Assembly (NCBI RefSeq): GCF_000510725.1
Contig: NZ_AZNZ01000012.1
Coordinates: 43,513-107,512, forward strand
Direction of reading: 5' to 3'
Length of the DNA stretch: 64,000 nt
Source: Pseudoxanthomonas sp. J31
Lineage (GTDB): Bacteria; Pseudomonadota; Gammaproteobacteria; Xanthomonadales; Xanthomonadaceae
The notes below the pieces were generated by a model. The model made no database searches. It saw only the letters and a list, made by a program, of their open reading frames with translations, and was not told where the DNA came from. Position 1 is the first letter of the stretch. The number at the start of each line of letters is the position of its first letter. Below, in pieces: positions 20,401 through 28,673 of the stretch. The translations under genes and the position numbers were made by a program.

Positions 20401-21949
20401 GGGAATCGTCCAGGGCCAGCAGGCCTTCCATGATCGCCCGCGCCTGGTCGGGGCGGCCGCCGCGCTGGTACAGGCGCGCCAGCTCCAGCCGCAGCCAGGG
20501 ATCGCGGCCCTGCTCCAGCAACGCGTCTTCCAGTTCGATCCGGGCCGCGTCAAGGTCACCGGCGGCCAGCGCCTCCTGGGCGCGGGCGCGGGCCAGCGCC
20601 GCGCGCAGCGCGCCGGCGCCGCCGGCCTGCTCGCGCTGGGCCGGGGTCAGGCGTTCGTACAGCGCCGCGGCCTCGGCGGCGCGGCCCTGGCGGCCAAGCA
20701 GGCCGACCAGGCCCTGCAGCGCGCCGGCGTTGGCCGGATCCAGTTCCAGCGCCTTGCGGTAGCCGGCTTCGGCCCCGGCCGGATCGGTGCCCTCCTGCAG
20801 CTGCGCCAGCAGCACGTGGCCGGCCGGTTCGCGCGGCATCGTCCGCACCGCCGCGGACACCCGGGCGATGGCGTCGGGCCCGCCGTTGCGGGCCTCCTGC
20901 AAGGCCTGCCAGTACTGCGCGGTGTCCGCCGCCTGCTGCCACTTGCGGTTGGCCGCCGCGGCCGGGCGCAGCAGCTCGCCGGCCTCGGCGAAGCGCTGCT
21001 GGCGCAGGCGCACCGAGCCCAGCCCGCCGAGCGCCTCCGGATCGCGCGGGCGCGCACGCAGCACCTGGGCGAAGCGCGCCTCGGCCACCGCGTCGTTGCC
21101 CTCCTCCAGCGCGCGGAAACCCTCGCCCAGCAGGCGCTGGTTGGGGTCCTGCTGCGCCGCCGCGCCCTGGCCGCGCAGCTGCGCGGCCTTGGCCGCGACC
21201 TCGCGGTCGTTCGGCTGCAGCTTGAGGAATTCCTCGTACAGCGCGGCGTCGCCGCGGCTGGCGTTGAGCCACAGCAGGGCCTGGCGCCAGGCCGCGCGCG
21301 CCGGGCCACCGACGTCCTCGCGCGAAGCCAGCGCGCGCAGGCGCGTGATGCCCTCGCGCCGGGTCGGCTCGCGGTAGGTCAGGACCTGGCCCAGGGCCAG
21401 CGACACCGCCGGCGCCGGGTTGTTGCCGGCCAGCCGGCGCAGGCCATCGCGCGCGCGCTCCCAGCCGTCAGGGGTGCCGGCCAGCACCTGGTAGTACTCC
21501 AGCGCCAGGTCGTCCGGCGGCGCGGCGTTGCCGAAGGCCTGGTCGTAGGCACGCACTGCCTCGGCGTAGCGGCCGGCGGCGGCGGCGCGGCGCGCGGCCT
21601 GCAGCTGGCTGGTGCCGCCGCCCCCGCCGCCCAGGGCCATGCGCAGGCGCGTGGTCTGCGGCGCGTCCGGATGCGCCGACTGCAGCTGCGCCAGGCGCCG
21701 CTGCGCCTCGGCGCGGCGGCCCTGGTTGAGGTCGATCAGGCCCAGGCCCAGCAGTGCGTCCGGCTGGTTGGGGTCGACCGCCAGCAGCTTGCGCCAGGCA
21801 TCGGCGGCCAGGTCCTCGCGGCCCTGGTCGAGCCAATAGTTGCCCTGGTTGACCAGCTGCTGGGTGGCCGAGGGCGACTGCGCCGCCAGCGGCGCGGCCA
21901 GCACCGACAGGCCCAGCAGGCAGAGCGGTTTCAGCGTTTGGCGGAACAT
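17471..21949 (-). CDS. bcsC: Cellulose synthase outer-membrane subunit BcsC
   Basis: 1492-aa secretion protein, the outer-membrane exit for cellulose. A signal peptide (LCLLGLSVLAAPLAAQ, residues 9-24) leads into a long array of TPR helices (about residues 30-840, for example WLDQGREDLAADAWRKLL), then an Ala/Pro-rich linker (about 870-1000), then the BcsC C-terminal domain and beta-barrel ending with aromatic strands (NLYLRFLLDRYGG). The ATG at 21949 gives a standard signal peptide; the frame is open upstream, but that is bcsZ in another frame. The start lies inside bcsZ, a 19-base overlap, so translation is probably coupled. Longer than E. coli BcsC (1157 aa) through extra TPRs and the linker. 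Last gene of the bcs operon. Confidence 0.93.
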   Translation of the reverse strand: MFRQTLKPLCLLGLSVLAAPLAAQSPSATQQLVNQGNYWLDQGREDLAADAWRKLLAVDPNQPDALLGLGLIDLNQGRRAEAQRRLAQLQSAHPDAPQTTRLRMALGGGGGGTSQLQAARRAAAAGRYAEAVRAYDQAFGNAAPPDDLALEYYQVLAGTPDGWERARDGLRRLAGNNPAPAVSLALGQVLTYREPTRREGITRLRALASREDVGGPARAAWRQALLWLNASRGDAALYEEFLKLQPNDREVAAKAAQLRGQGAAAQQDPNQRLLGEGFRALEEGNDAVAEARFAQVLRARPRDPEALGGLGSVRLRQQRFAEAGELLRPAAAANRKWQQAADTAQYWQALQEARNGGPDAIARVSAAVRTMPREPAGHVLLAQLQEGTDPAGAEAGYRKALELDPANAGALQGLVGLLGRQGRAAEAAALYERLTPAQREQAGGAGALRAALARARAQEALAAGDLDAARIELEDALLEQGRDPWLRLELARLYQRGGRPDQARAIMEGLLALDDSPQALHAAAVYAQEQGDWNAVYATLERIPAGSRDGAMAALHDVAWIHVQAARARQLAAQQRTGEAQLLLARVEASLGDRLQRADAAGALAEAYARIGSRQRALVLAQRLLSGPDAGTEERLQYAAVLLRAGQDAELAALLRKLDEAPMTPAQAARYRDLRTGYVLRQVDALREMGNLEAAYETLAPVLAEQPQDPRTVAALARLYAAAGDHRQALALYQQQLQLAPDDVDAMVAAAGSAAALRDLDTAEYYLGQALARQPQSPEVLAGAGRAYRAAGQNRKAERYFRAALAAQAREAGQADHGYPAASTALAGSGGRAFNPFAGLTGGQARGRALRGERFDPLATPAAAAPAPVAMLPAANGALPPPAATTGFAPDPLPTRGTDLPPPAALQAVVPQAPAQPALALPVPGTAVASAPQPALAAPPRAQRASPNPVLDELRELQGQNSSQLGVAAAYRSRDGEAGLGRLDDLQVPLQGRFAVGEGKLQVAVTPTILDAGSMDAGYGVASRFGGGPQAALAGALAADREPVDKLVGSSLYQLLLTRGDTNATRNLIYDTALASGRYQELYNQTDGALTAAERRAAALQALYQDPLPAYVLSRDLGNLPIGDIAAQILGNATLARGLTAEQQAQLQGLARGSSATQTPLAFQDTLYAMVANAASARPVGAQDASGAGVAVAYEHGGLRLDIGSTPLGFRQSQVVGGVAYRGQAGETVSWGVEASRRPLTDSLLSFAGVEDPRTGMQWGGVTATGAKVEATMDNGLLGTYGNFAWHRLEGENVAGNDRQEASVGVYVHALETDNQSLTAGLNLTAMRHDRNLSGFTYGHGGYFSPQSYFDLGFPAHWTGRSASQRLAWQVDASVGVQHFRVDPAPYFPDDPQLQAAAYEAASLAALLGLTPQYIEPVYAGQSKTGVSYNLSAAAEWQLSRQLFLGGRMDLNNARDYQQFGTNLYLRFLLDRYGGSLGRQPQPLRSPYATGE

Positions 21950-23121
21950 GGCGTACTCCAGGCGGGTTGCAGGCGCCCGTCGGCGGCGATGCGGTAGCGG
22001 CGATCGACCCAGCCCTTGCCGAACAGCACCAGGCAGCGGTCGTAGTAAGGCAGCGAATCGGCGGCTGCGCCGGAGGCAGGCACCAGCGTAGCCTGGGCGC
22101 GGACCAGGGTGCCCTGGCCGTGCGCGGCCAGGTACGGCAGCAGCGCGGCGGCGAAACCCGGCGGCGGCGTGCCGATGCCGACGCCGTTGCGCACGTCCAC
22201 CTTCTCGGCGAACGCGCCCTGCGCGCGCAGCATGCGCAGCGGCCCGGACAGCGCTTCCAGCAGCGGCTTGCGCAGCGGATCGGCCGGATGGGTGATGCCG
22301 GCCCACAGGTAGGTGCGGATGGCGTCGTAGCTGCCCATCGGCCCCTTGTCCGGATCGGTGACGAAGGCGCGCCCGTTCCAGCGGATCCAGTCCGGGGCGA
22401 AGCCGTTGGGCGCGGCCTGGCGCAGCAGGGCCACGCTGCGCTCGGCCAGCTTCGCCCACGGTCCCTTGGGGTCGGCCAGGGCGAAGCGGCGGAACGCGAA
22501 CAGCGGCAGGTAGCAGGGATTGAGGGTCCAGGAGTCGCCGTGGGCAAAACCGCGGTTGCCCGGCAGCAGCATGGTGCCGAAACCGGGCAGGTCCACCACC
22601 TCGGCCTTGCGCATCAGCGCCAGCACCTGGCGCCCGGCCGCGGTGAAGCCCGGGCGGTTCCACAGGCGCCCGGCCTCGAGCAGGGCGTAGGCGATCCACA
22701 GCTCGCCGTCGGCGGCGGTGTTGGGGTCCAGCACCCGCCAGCTGCCGTCGCCCGCCCGCCCCCACAGCCAGGCCGGCAGGTTGAGGTCGGCGCGGCCGCC
22801 GCTGAGGTGGCGGCGGGTCCAGGCCAGGATCCGCTCGAACAGCAGCTGGTCGTTGTCGACCAGGGCGAAGAACAGGCCGTAGGACTGCGATTCGGAGGTG
22901 CTGCGCAGGTCGGGATTGGCGAAGTCCACCACCCGCCCGTCCTGCTCGACGTGGCGGGCGACGAACGCCTGCCATTCCCGCCACGGCCCCGGGCAGGCCG
23001 GGGCCGGGGCCGGGATGGCGGCGCGCAGGCGCGCCGGCAGCGCGCCGGCGCCAGCCGCGGCCAGCAGCGCGCGCAGGGCGTGGCGGCGGACCGGATCCGG
23101 CCCGTGGCTGGCGTGCTCCAT
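21931..23121 (-). CDS. bcsZ: Periplasmic endo-1,4-beta-glucanase BcsZ (GH8)
   Basis: Glycoside hydrolase family 8 cellulase (396 aa) of the cellulose operon; it trims nascent cellulose in the periplasm. The N-terminus has twin arginines before a hydrophobic stretch (PVRRHALRALLAAAGAGA), so export by Tat is possible. The catalytic acid is probably Glu77 in STSESQSYGLFFAL and the second acidic residue Asp138 in TAADGELWIAYALL, by comparison with the family. Other GH8 features are NLPAWLWG, FGTMLLPGNRGF and PDWIRWNG. The start overlaps the bcsB stop by one base (TGATG) and the end overlaps bcsC by 19 bases. Confidence 0.92.
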   Translation of the reverse strand: MEHASHGPDPVRRHALRALLAAAGAGALPARLRAAIPAPAPACPGPWREWQAFVARHVEQDGRVVDFANPDLRSTSESQSYGLFFALVDNDQLLFERILAWTRRHLSGGRADLNLPAWLWGRAGDGSWRVLDPNTAADGELWIAYALLEAGRLWNRPGFTAAGRQVLALMRKAEVVDLPGFGTMLLPGNRGFAHGDSWTLNPCYLPLFAFRRFALADPKGPWAKLAERSVALLRQAAPNGFAPDWIRWNGRAFVTDPDKGPMGSYDAIRTYLWAGITHPADPLRKPLLEALSGPLRMLRAQGAFAEKVDVRNGVGIGTPPPGFAAALLPYLAAHGQGTLVRAQATLVPASGAAADSLPYYDRCLVLFGKGWVDRRYRIAADGRLQPAWSTPCSAKR

Positions 23122-25397
23122 CAAGCCCCCGACTTCAGCCGGGCGGCGGCACGGCGCCGCAGCAGCCCGCGCGCGAGCAGCGCCAGCAGCAGGCTGCCCG
23201 CGCACACCAGCACCGCCAGCCACAACGGGTGGTTGGCGAAGAACCAGCGCATCGCCGTCAGCGGCGGCAGGCGGCCGACGTGGTAGGTCTGGTTGCCGGC
23301 CAGGCTCACCAGCCTGTCCCGCTGCAGCAGGACCACGCTGCCCTGGAACAGGGCCAGCTTCTGCGGGTCGAACCAGGCCTCGAACAGGCGCGTGGCCTGC
23401 GCCGGGTCGTCGGCCATCAGCGCGACCACGCTGCGGCGCGCGCGCAGCGGCGACTCGAAGCCCATCAGCACCACGTCGCCGGCCTCCGGGCGCACCGCCA
23501 CCTCGGCGGTGGTCGGCAGGTCGGTGCGGCGCGCGTCCGGCGAGAGGAACGGCAGCTTGCGCCCGATCCAGTCGCTCAGCGCGAAGCGCCGGTCCTCGCC
23601 CTGCCCGCCCACCGGCAGGTGCGCGGCCCAGCGCTCGAACAGCGGCTGGTTGCGGCGCGAACCCAGCACCAGCAGGTCGCGCCCGGCGTGCTGCTCGACC
23701 TGGGCGGCGGAGACCACGCGCGCGCGCAGCGCCGGGTAGCCGGTGGAGGCACCCATGCGCCCGAACAGGGCCAGGGCATTGGCCACGTCGTCGGCGCCGG
23801 GGTTGTCCGGCATCACCAGCGCGGTCTCGGCCAGGTCGGCCAGGCGGGTGAACGGGAAGCCGGCGTTGCCGAACGCCGCCAGGTTGGGCATGGCGATGAA
23901 GTGGGCGAAGCCGCTGACGTCGATGGTCGAATCGCCATCGATCGCCGCCGACACGTCGGGGAAGGTGTTCTTGCAGGCCTCGGCCACCGGACGGTCGAAG
24001 AAGAAGTGGAAGCGCAGCTGGCTGCTGGCCGAGAACGGGCCGGTCGGCAACCGCAGCGGCTGCTCGATCGGCATGCGGCCCTTCGGCGCGACCTGGTGCC
24101 ACAGCTGCACCGGCAGCGCCCGCCCGCGCGGCCGCCCGTCCAGCGGCAGGGTGGCGACGAAGGCGTCGTTGATGCTGACGTTCAGCGCCGAGCGGTTCGC
24201 GCCCTCGGGCAGGGTGTAGCGGTAGCGCAGGTTCACCGGGATGCCTTCGCTCTCCCACACGAACAGGTCCGGGGCCAGGCGCAGGCCGATCCGGACCAGG
24301 TCCGGGTGGTAGCCGCGCACGTTGAGCGCGGCCGTGTCCGGCACCAGTTCGTCGAAGCGCACCGGGCGGTCGCCGGGCAGCCAGGCCGGCGCGTCGTAGG
24401 GCTTGCGCGGCGCGGCCTCGCGGAAGTCGCGGACCAGCGCACGCTCGCCCGCCAGCGGGGTGCCCAGCGCCAGCGCGCTGGCGGCGGTGCGCAGCTCGTC
24501 CTCGTCGCGGCCCAGCACCAGCAGCAGCTTGGCGTTGGGGTCCTGCGGGTGGGTGGCGACGGCCAGGGTCGGGCCCTCGACCTCCGGCAGCTCCACGCCC
24601 GGCGGCGGGTTGCGCGGGGTGCCGAACAGCACCGCGTGGCCCTGGGCCGGCAACATGCCGGTGTAGGCGGGGAACAGCGCGCCGCGGTAGCCGGCCAGGG
24701 CGCCGAACCAGGACGCGGTGATGCCGGCCGCCTGCAGGGTGGCGCTGGACGGCTGCCCGGCGAACACGAACGGCAGCTCCAGGCGCGCGGTGTCGCGCGG
24801 GTCGAAGAACGGCAGCGGCAGCAGCGACAGGTCGTCGGCCAGCTGCAGCGGCGCCCAGGCCAGCTCGATGTAGCTGCCGCGGTCGATGTTGGCCCACAGG
24901 CTGGTGTGGTCCGGGTCCTCGCAGTCGCGGGTGTAGTGGCCGATCAGCTGCAGGTTGATCCAGTTGTGGTCCACGAACAGGCGCGGGTCCAGCTCGATGT
25001 CGCGCTCCAGGTCGCGGCCGCCGTCCTCGGCGGGCACCGGCACGGTGGCCGCGGTGACGCCGTTGACCGTGACCTTCAGGTGCGACAGGTCCGGCAGCAG
25101 CGCCGGCGAATAGCTGTACTTCAGGTGCAGGGTGGCGCGCTGGACCACCTGGTCGCTGCGCACCGGAAACGGCACGCCGGCGGTGCCCTCGATGCCGCGC
25201 AGGGTGATCTCGTAGTCCACGCCCAGCTGGCGCAGGGTGGCGCGGCTCTGGCGCAGCTCCTGGCCCTGCGGCGCGGCGGCGGCCGGGTCCTGGGCATGGG
25301 CCAGTCCGAACAGGAAGGCGAAGGCGAAGGCGGCCGGGATTCTCAGGCGCATGCGGGCGGTGGTGGTCTGGGTGGAGGGTCGGTGGCGGGGGTTCAT
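23121..25397 (-). CDS. bcsB: Cellulose synthase regulatory/periplasmic subunit BcsB
   Basis: 758-aa periplasmic partner of BcsA that guides the glucan and anchors by a single C-terminal membrane helix (LWLAVLVCAGSLLLALLARG, just before the end). The signal peptide is IPAAFAFAFLFGLAHAQ (about residues 20-36). BcsB carbohydrate-binding and ferredoxin-like repeats are indicated by GIEGTAGVPFPVRSDQ, the Cys in HYTRDCEDP and FFFDRPVAEACKNTFP. The start at 25397 overlaps the bcsA stop (ATGA). A second in-frame ATG 15 codons on (MRLRIPAAF) is possible. The frame continues open through bcsA upstream, but only as a shadow. Confidence 0.93.
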   Translation of the reverse strand: MNPRHRPSTQTTTARMRLRIPAAFAFAFLFGLAHAQDPAAAAPQGQELRQSRATLRQLGVDYEITLRGIEGTAGVPFPVRSDQVVQRATLHLKYSYSPALLPDLSHLKVTVNGVTAATVPVPAEDGGRDLERDIELDPRLFVDHNWINLQLIGHYTRDCEDPDHTSLWANIDRGSYIELAWAPLQLADDLSLLPLPFFDPRDTARLELPFVFAGQPSSATLQAAGITASWFGALAGYRGALFPAYTGMLPAQGHAVLFGTPRNPPPGVELPEVEGPTLAVATHPQDPNAKLLLVLGRDEDELRTAASALALGTPLAGERALVRDFREAAPRKPYDAPAWLPGDRPVRFDELVPDTAALNVRGYHPDLVRIGLRLAPDLFVWESEGIPVNLRYRYTLPEGANRSALNVSINDAFVATLPLDGRPRGRALPVQLWHQVAPKGRMPIEQPLRLPTGPFSASSQLRFHFFFDRPVAEACKNTFPDVSAAIDGDSTIDVSGFAHFIAMPNLAAFGNAGFPFTRLADLAETALVMPDNPGADDVANALALFGRMGASTGYPALRARVVSAAQVEQHAGRDLLVLGSRRNQPLFERWAAHLPVGGQGEDRRFALSDWIGRKLPFLSPDARRTDLPTTAEVAVRPEAGDVVLMGFESPLRARRSVVALMADDPAQATRLFEAWFDPQKLALFQGSVVLLQRDRLVSLAGNQTYHVGRLPPLTAMRWFFANHPLWLAVLVCAGSLLLALLARGLLRRRAAARLKSGA

Positions 25398-27547
25398 GCC
25401 TTCTCCCCCGCGCGCGTGCCGCGGAAGCCTTCGCGGCTGCTGCTGGCCACGTGCCGGCCCAGCGCCACGAAGCCGCGCATGCTGGCGCGCAGCACGCCGC
25501 CCAGCGAACCGAGGAAGGTGTCGCGGTCGTGGCGGCCCCACTGCGAGAGCCACAGGTCGGCGCGGGCGAAGGTGGAGGCCACCAGCCAGCGCTCCTGCTC
25601 CAGGTCCAGCTCGCGGAACTCGAGGCTCAGGCCGTGCTCGTCGCGGTCCTGGCGCACCACCGCCGGCAGGCTGCAGCTGCGGCCGCGGTGGCCCAGCTCG
25701 ACCTGGACCTCGGTGCCCGGGGCCAGCGGGTGCGGCGCGTCCGGGCGCAGGGCCATGCCGCCGGTGGAGAAGTCGATGGTGTGGCAGGGCACGCTGGTGC
25801 CGTCCGGCAGGTGCAGCAGCGCCGGCATGCGCAGCGGCACGCGGTGTGCGCGGCGGATCTGGCGCTGCTCGCTGCAGGTGGCGATGGTCGCGCCGAGGAT
25901 CATCATGTTGTAGGCGGTCCAGCCGAGGTTGAGCCACAGCGTCTGCACCTCGCCCTCGGAGCCGCCGAACACCAGCCGCAGGATGCCGGCGGCCATGCCG
26001 GTGAGGTTGAGCACCAGCAGGAACAGGTAGGGCTTGGCGATCTGGGTGTCGAAGTAGCTGCGCTGCACCAGGCCACCCTTGGCGGTGACGTTGAACTTGC
26101 CCAGCTTCGGGTTGATCACCGCCATGGTGGTCGGCAGCAGGATGTACCAGGCGAGGGTGGTCTCGTAGACCTCGTTCCACAGCAGGCTGCGGTAGTGGCC
26201 CTGCACCCGCAGGTTGGTCAGGCCCGACTGCACGATGTGCGGCAGCGCGTAGGCCAGGATCATCAGCGCCGAGGCGTGGATCACGTGCGCGCCGAACAGC
26301 AGGAAGGCCAGCGGCGCGGTGAGGAAGATGATCCGCGGCAGGCCGTAGAAGAAGTGCAGCATCGCGTTGGTGTAGCAGATGCGCTGGGCGAAGCTCAGGC
26401 CGCGGGCGAACAGCGGGTTGTCGACCCGGAAGATCTGGGCCATGCCGCGCGCCCAGCGGATGCGCTGGCCCACGTGCGCCGACAGGCTCTCGGTGGCCAG
26501 GCCGGCGGCCTGCGGGATCGGCAGGTAGGCGCTGCCGTAGCCGCGCTGGTGCAGGCGGATGGCGGTATGCGCGTCCTCGGTCACGGTCTCCACCGCCACG
26601 CCGCCGACCTCTTCCAGCGGGCCGCGCCGGATCACCGCGCAGGAGCCGCAGAAGAAGGTCGCGTTCCAGGCGTCGTTGCCGTCCTGGAGCAGGCCGTAGA
26701 ACAGGTGGCCCTCGTTGGGCACCTTGCCGAAGGTGCCGAGGTTGCGCTCGAACGGATCGGGCGAGAAGAAGTAGTGCGGGGTCTGCACCACCGCCAGCTT
26801 CGGGTCGCGCACCAGCCAGCCCATCGCCACCTGCAGGAACGAGCGCGAGGGCATGTGGTCGCAGTCGAAGATGGCGACGAATTCGCCGGAGGTCTTCTTC
26901 AGCGCGGCGTTGATGTTGCCGGCCTTGGCGTGGCTGTTGTTGGTGCGGGTCAGGTAGTGCACGCCGGCCTGCTCGCAGAACTCGCGCAGCCCCTCGCGGC
27001 GGCCGTCGTCGAGCACGTAGATGTTGAGCTTGTCCTCCGGCCAGTCCAGCACCGAGGCCGCCAGCACGGTGGTGCGCACCACCGCCAGCGGCTCGTTGTA
27101 GGTGGGGATGAACACGTCGACCGTGGGCCACTGCGACTGGTCCTGCGGCAGCGGCACCGGCCTGCGGTTGAGCGGCCAGGCGACCTGGAAGTAGCCCAGC
27201 ACCAGCACCAGGAAGGCGTACAGCTCGGCCACGAGCAGGCCGCTGCCCAGGACCAGGTCCAGCGGGGTCCCCACGTCCATGGTGCGGGTCAGGCGCCACC
27301 AGATGTAGCGGGTGGACATCGTCAGCGACAGGCCCATCAGCGCCAGCACCACCAGCCGGCTGGAACTGCGCCGCAGCAGCAGCGCGGCGACGAACACCGC
27401 CGCCGACAGCACGAACTGCTGCTTCACGTCCAGCGGCACGCTGGCCACGAAGCCGACCAGCGCCAGCCCGGCGACCCACAGCGCGGCGGTCGCCAGCTTG
27501 CCGCCCACGACGCTTCCCTCCCGCTTGTCCCCCAGTCCCATTCGCAT
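25394..27547 (-). CDS. bcsA: Cellulose synthase catalytic subunit BcsA (UDP-forming)
   Basis: Inner-membrane GT2 glucosyltransferase (717 aa) polymerising UDP-glucose into beta-1,4-glucan and moving it through the membrane. Four N-terminal helices come first, then the GT core with DDG (180-181), DCD (228-230), the FFCGS motif (298-302), TED (323-325, catalytic base) and QRIRW (361-365). Further membrane helices follow to about 555. The C-terminal PilZ domain has the c-di-GMP motifs RRAHR (565-569) and DFSTGG (592-597), so allosteric activation by c-di-GMP is expected. The ATG at 27547 follows a GAGGA. An intact synthase with every key residue present. Confidence 0.97.
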   Translation of the reverse strand: MRMGLGDKREGSVVGGKLATAALWVAGLALVGFVASVPLDVKQQFVLSAAVFVAALLLRRSSSRLVVLALMGLSLTMSTRYIWWRLTRTMDVGTPLDLVLGSGLLVAELYAFLVLVLGYFQVAWPLNRRPVPLPQDQSQWPTVDVFIPTYNEPLAVVRTTVLAASVLDWPEDKLNIYVLDDGRREGLREFCEQAGVHYLTRTNNSHAKAGNINAALKKTSGEFVAIFDCDHMPSRSFLQVAMGWLVRDPKLAVVQTPHYFFSPDPFERNLGTFGKVPNEGHLFYGLLQDGNDAWNATFFCGSCAVIRRGPLEEVGGVAVETVTEDAHTAIRLHQRGYGSAYLPIPQAAGLATESLSAHVGQRIRWARGMAQIFRVDNPLFARGLSFAQRICYTNAMLHFFYGLPRIIFLTAPLAFLLFGAHVIHASALMILAYALPHIVQSGLTNLRVQGHYRSLLWNEVYETTLAWYILLPTTMAVINPKLGKFNVTAKGGLVQRSYFDTQIAKPYLFLLVLNLTGMAAGILRLVFGGSEGEVQTLWLNLGWTAYNMMILGATIATCSEQRQIRRAHRVPLRMPALLHLPDGTSVPCHTIDFSTGGMALRPDAPHPLAPGTEVQVELGHRGRSCSLPAVVRQDRDEHGLSLEFRELDLEQERWLVASTFARADLWLSQWGRHDRDTFLGSLGGVLRASMRGFVALGRHVASSSREGFRGTRAGEKA

Positions 27548-27613
27548 GTCCTCGTCGCGTCCGGGCGCCCGGATCAGTTCCCGCCGAACCCGGCAGGCGC
27601 CCGCCTGGCTGGA

Positions 27614-28009
<396 letters not shown>

Positions 28010-28020
28010 CGGGGAGGCCC

Positions 28021-28479
28021 TCAGGTCACGCGGCACAGCACGTAGCTGTCGACATGGCCGGCATCGGCCTGGGTACACACCACGTCCAGCACCGGCGCGC
28101 CGCCTGCGGCGTGGAACCAGGCCCGATAGACGCCCTCCAGGTAGGCGGCAAGCCACGGCCGCCCGGTCCCGCCGGCGGCCGCCAGCGGCGAGGCGCAGTG
28201 CCGGACCAGCACACAGTCGGGCTGTTCCTCGAATTCCACCCGGCCCCAGTCGAGCGCCGACCACACCGCGTTGGCCGCGTCCTGCAGCGCCTGCAGGGTC
28301 GCCGCCTCGGGCAGCGGATGGGCTGCGGCGAAGCGCCCGCCGAGCCGCGCCATCAGGCGCGCGCGGTCGGCCTCGTCCAGCCCCTGTTCCAGTTCCTCGC
28401 ACAGCGCGCGCACGAAGCCCTGCCATTGCGGCGAACAGCAACGGGAGCGGTAGTGGTCCAGCAGGTCGGCAGGGCTCAT
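28021..28479 (-). CDS. bcsD: Cellulose synthase subunit D BcsD
   Basis: 152-aa soluble protein of the BcsD/CesD family, which in Komagataeibacter forms an octameric periplasmic ring that bundles glucan chains. Recognisable features are the N-terminal SPQWQGFVRALCEEL, the helix ALQDAANAVWSALDWG and the C-terminal WLAAYLEGVYRAWFHAAG, which corresponds to the glucan-passage region. First gene of the operon, followed by bcsP after 11 bases. The start at 28479 is chosen for the family-like N-terminus; the frame extends upstream into the AT-rich leader without similarity. No signal peptide, as usual for BcsD. Confidence 0.85.
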   Translation of the reverse strand: MSPADLLDHYRSRCCSPQWQGFVRALCEELEQGLDEADRARLMARLGGRFAAAHPLPEAATLQALQDAANAVWSALDWGRVEFEEQPDCVLVRHCASPLAAAGGTGRPWLAAYLEGVYRAWFHAAGGAPVLDVVCTQADAGHVDSYVLCRVT

Positions 28480-28673
28480 GCGGCAACTCCCCGGTCGAGG
28501 CCAGGGCAATGGGGGAAGGGGGATACGGACCCGAGCTTTCGCAAGACCGGCACCGAGTACCGGCGCACAAAAAATATGCGAATTACGTCGCAAAAACCAG
28601 CGCCAAAGTATTCAGTTAGCCAACTGACGCACTACGCCACTTTCTGACGCATTGCGCCACACCCCTCGCCGGA
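28480..28673 (-). promoter_or_regulatory. Upstream regulatory region of the bcs operon
   Basis: 194 bases between pncB and bcsD. The part at 28565-28625 is clearly AT-richer than the surrounding DNA (an A6 run, TATGCGAATTACG). It contains an inverted repeat CAGTT-AGCC-AACTG at 28613-28626 and two direct repeats (separate entry). I see no convincing sigma-70 -35/-10 pair, so the exact start is unknown. It probably carries the operon promoter and operators. Confidence 0.5.
28624..28660. repeat. Two 20-bp-phased direct repeats upstream of bcs
   Basis: Copy 1 CTGACGCACTACGCCAC (28624-28640) and copy 2 CTGACGCATTGCGCCAC (28644-28660), identical at 15 of 17 positions and repeating at exactly 20 bases, about two helical turns. 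They lie upstream of the AT-rich segment relative to bcsD transcription, just past the pncB stop. A paired operator for a regulator is the likeliest reading; the regulator is unknown. Confidence 0.65.

Noticed and set aside
17813..21997. 1394-codon open frame on the + strand opposite bcsC
   Set aside because: Low-complexity antisense shadow of the TPR region; no motif, and bcsC is clearly coding on the other strand.
23121..27479. Single 1452-codon frame covering bcsB plus most of bcsA's length
   Set aside because: Only the last 758 codons resemble BcsB; the upstream part is a shadow of bcsA. Not a fusion.
28585..28606. Sigma-54-like promoter (TTTGGCGC ... TTTGCG) upstream of bcsD
   Set aside because: The GG and GC elements are 11 bases apart instead of the strict 10, so it is a near miss and I do not call it.
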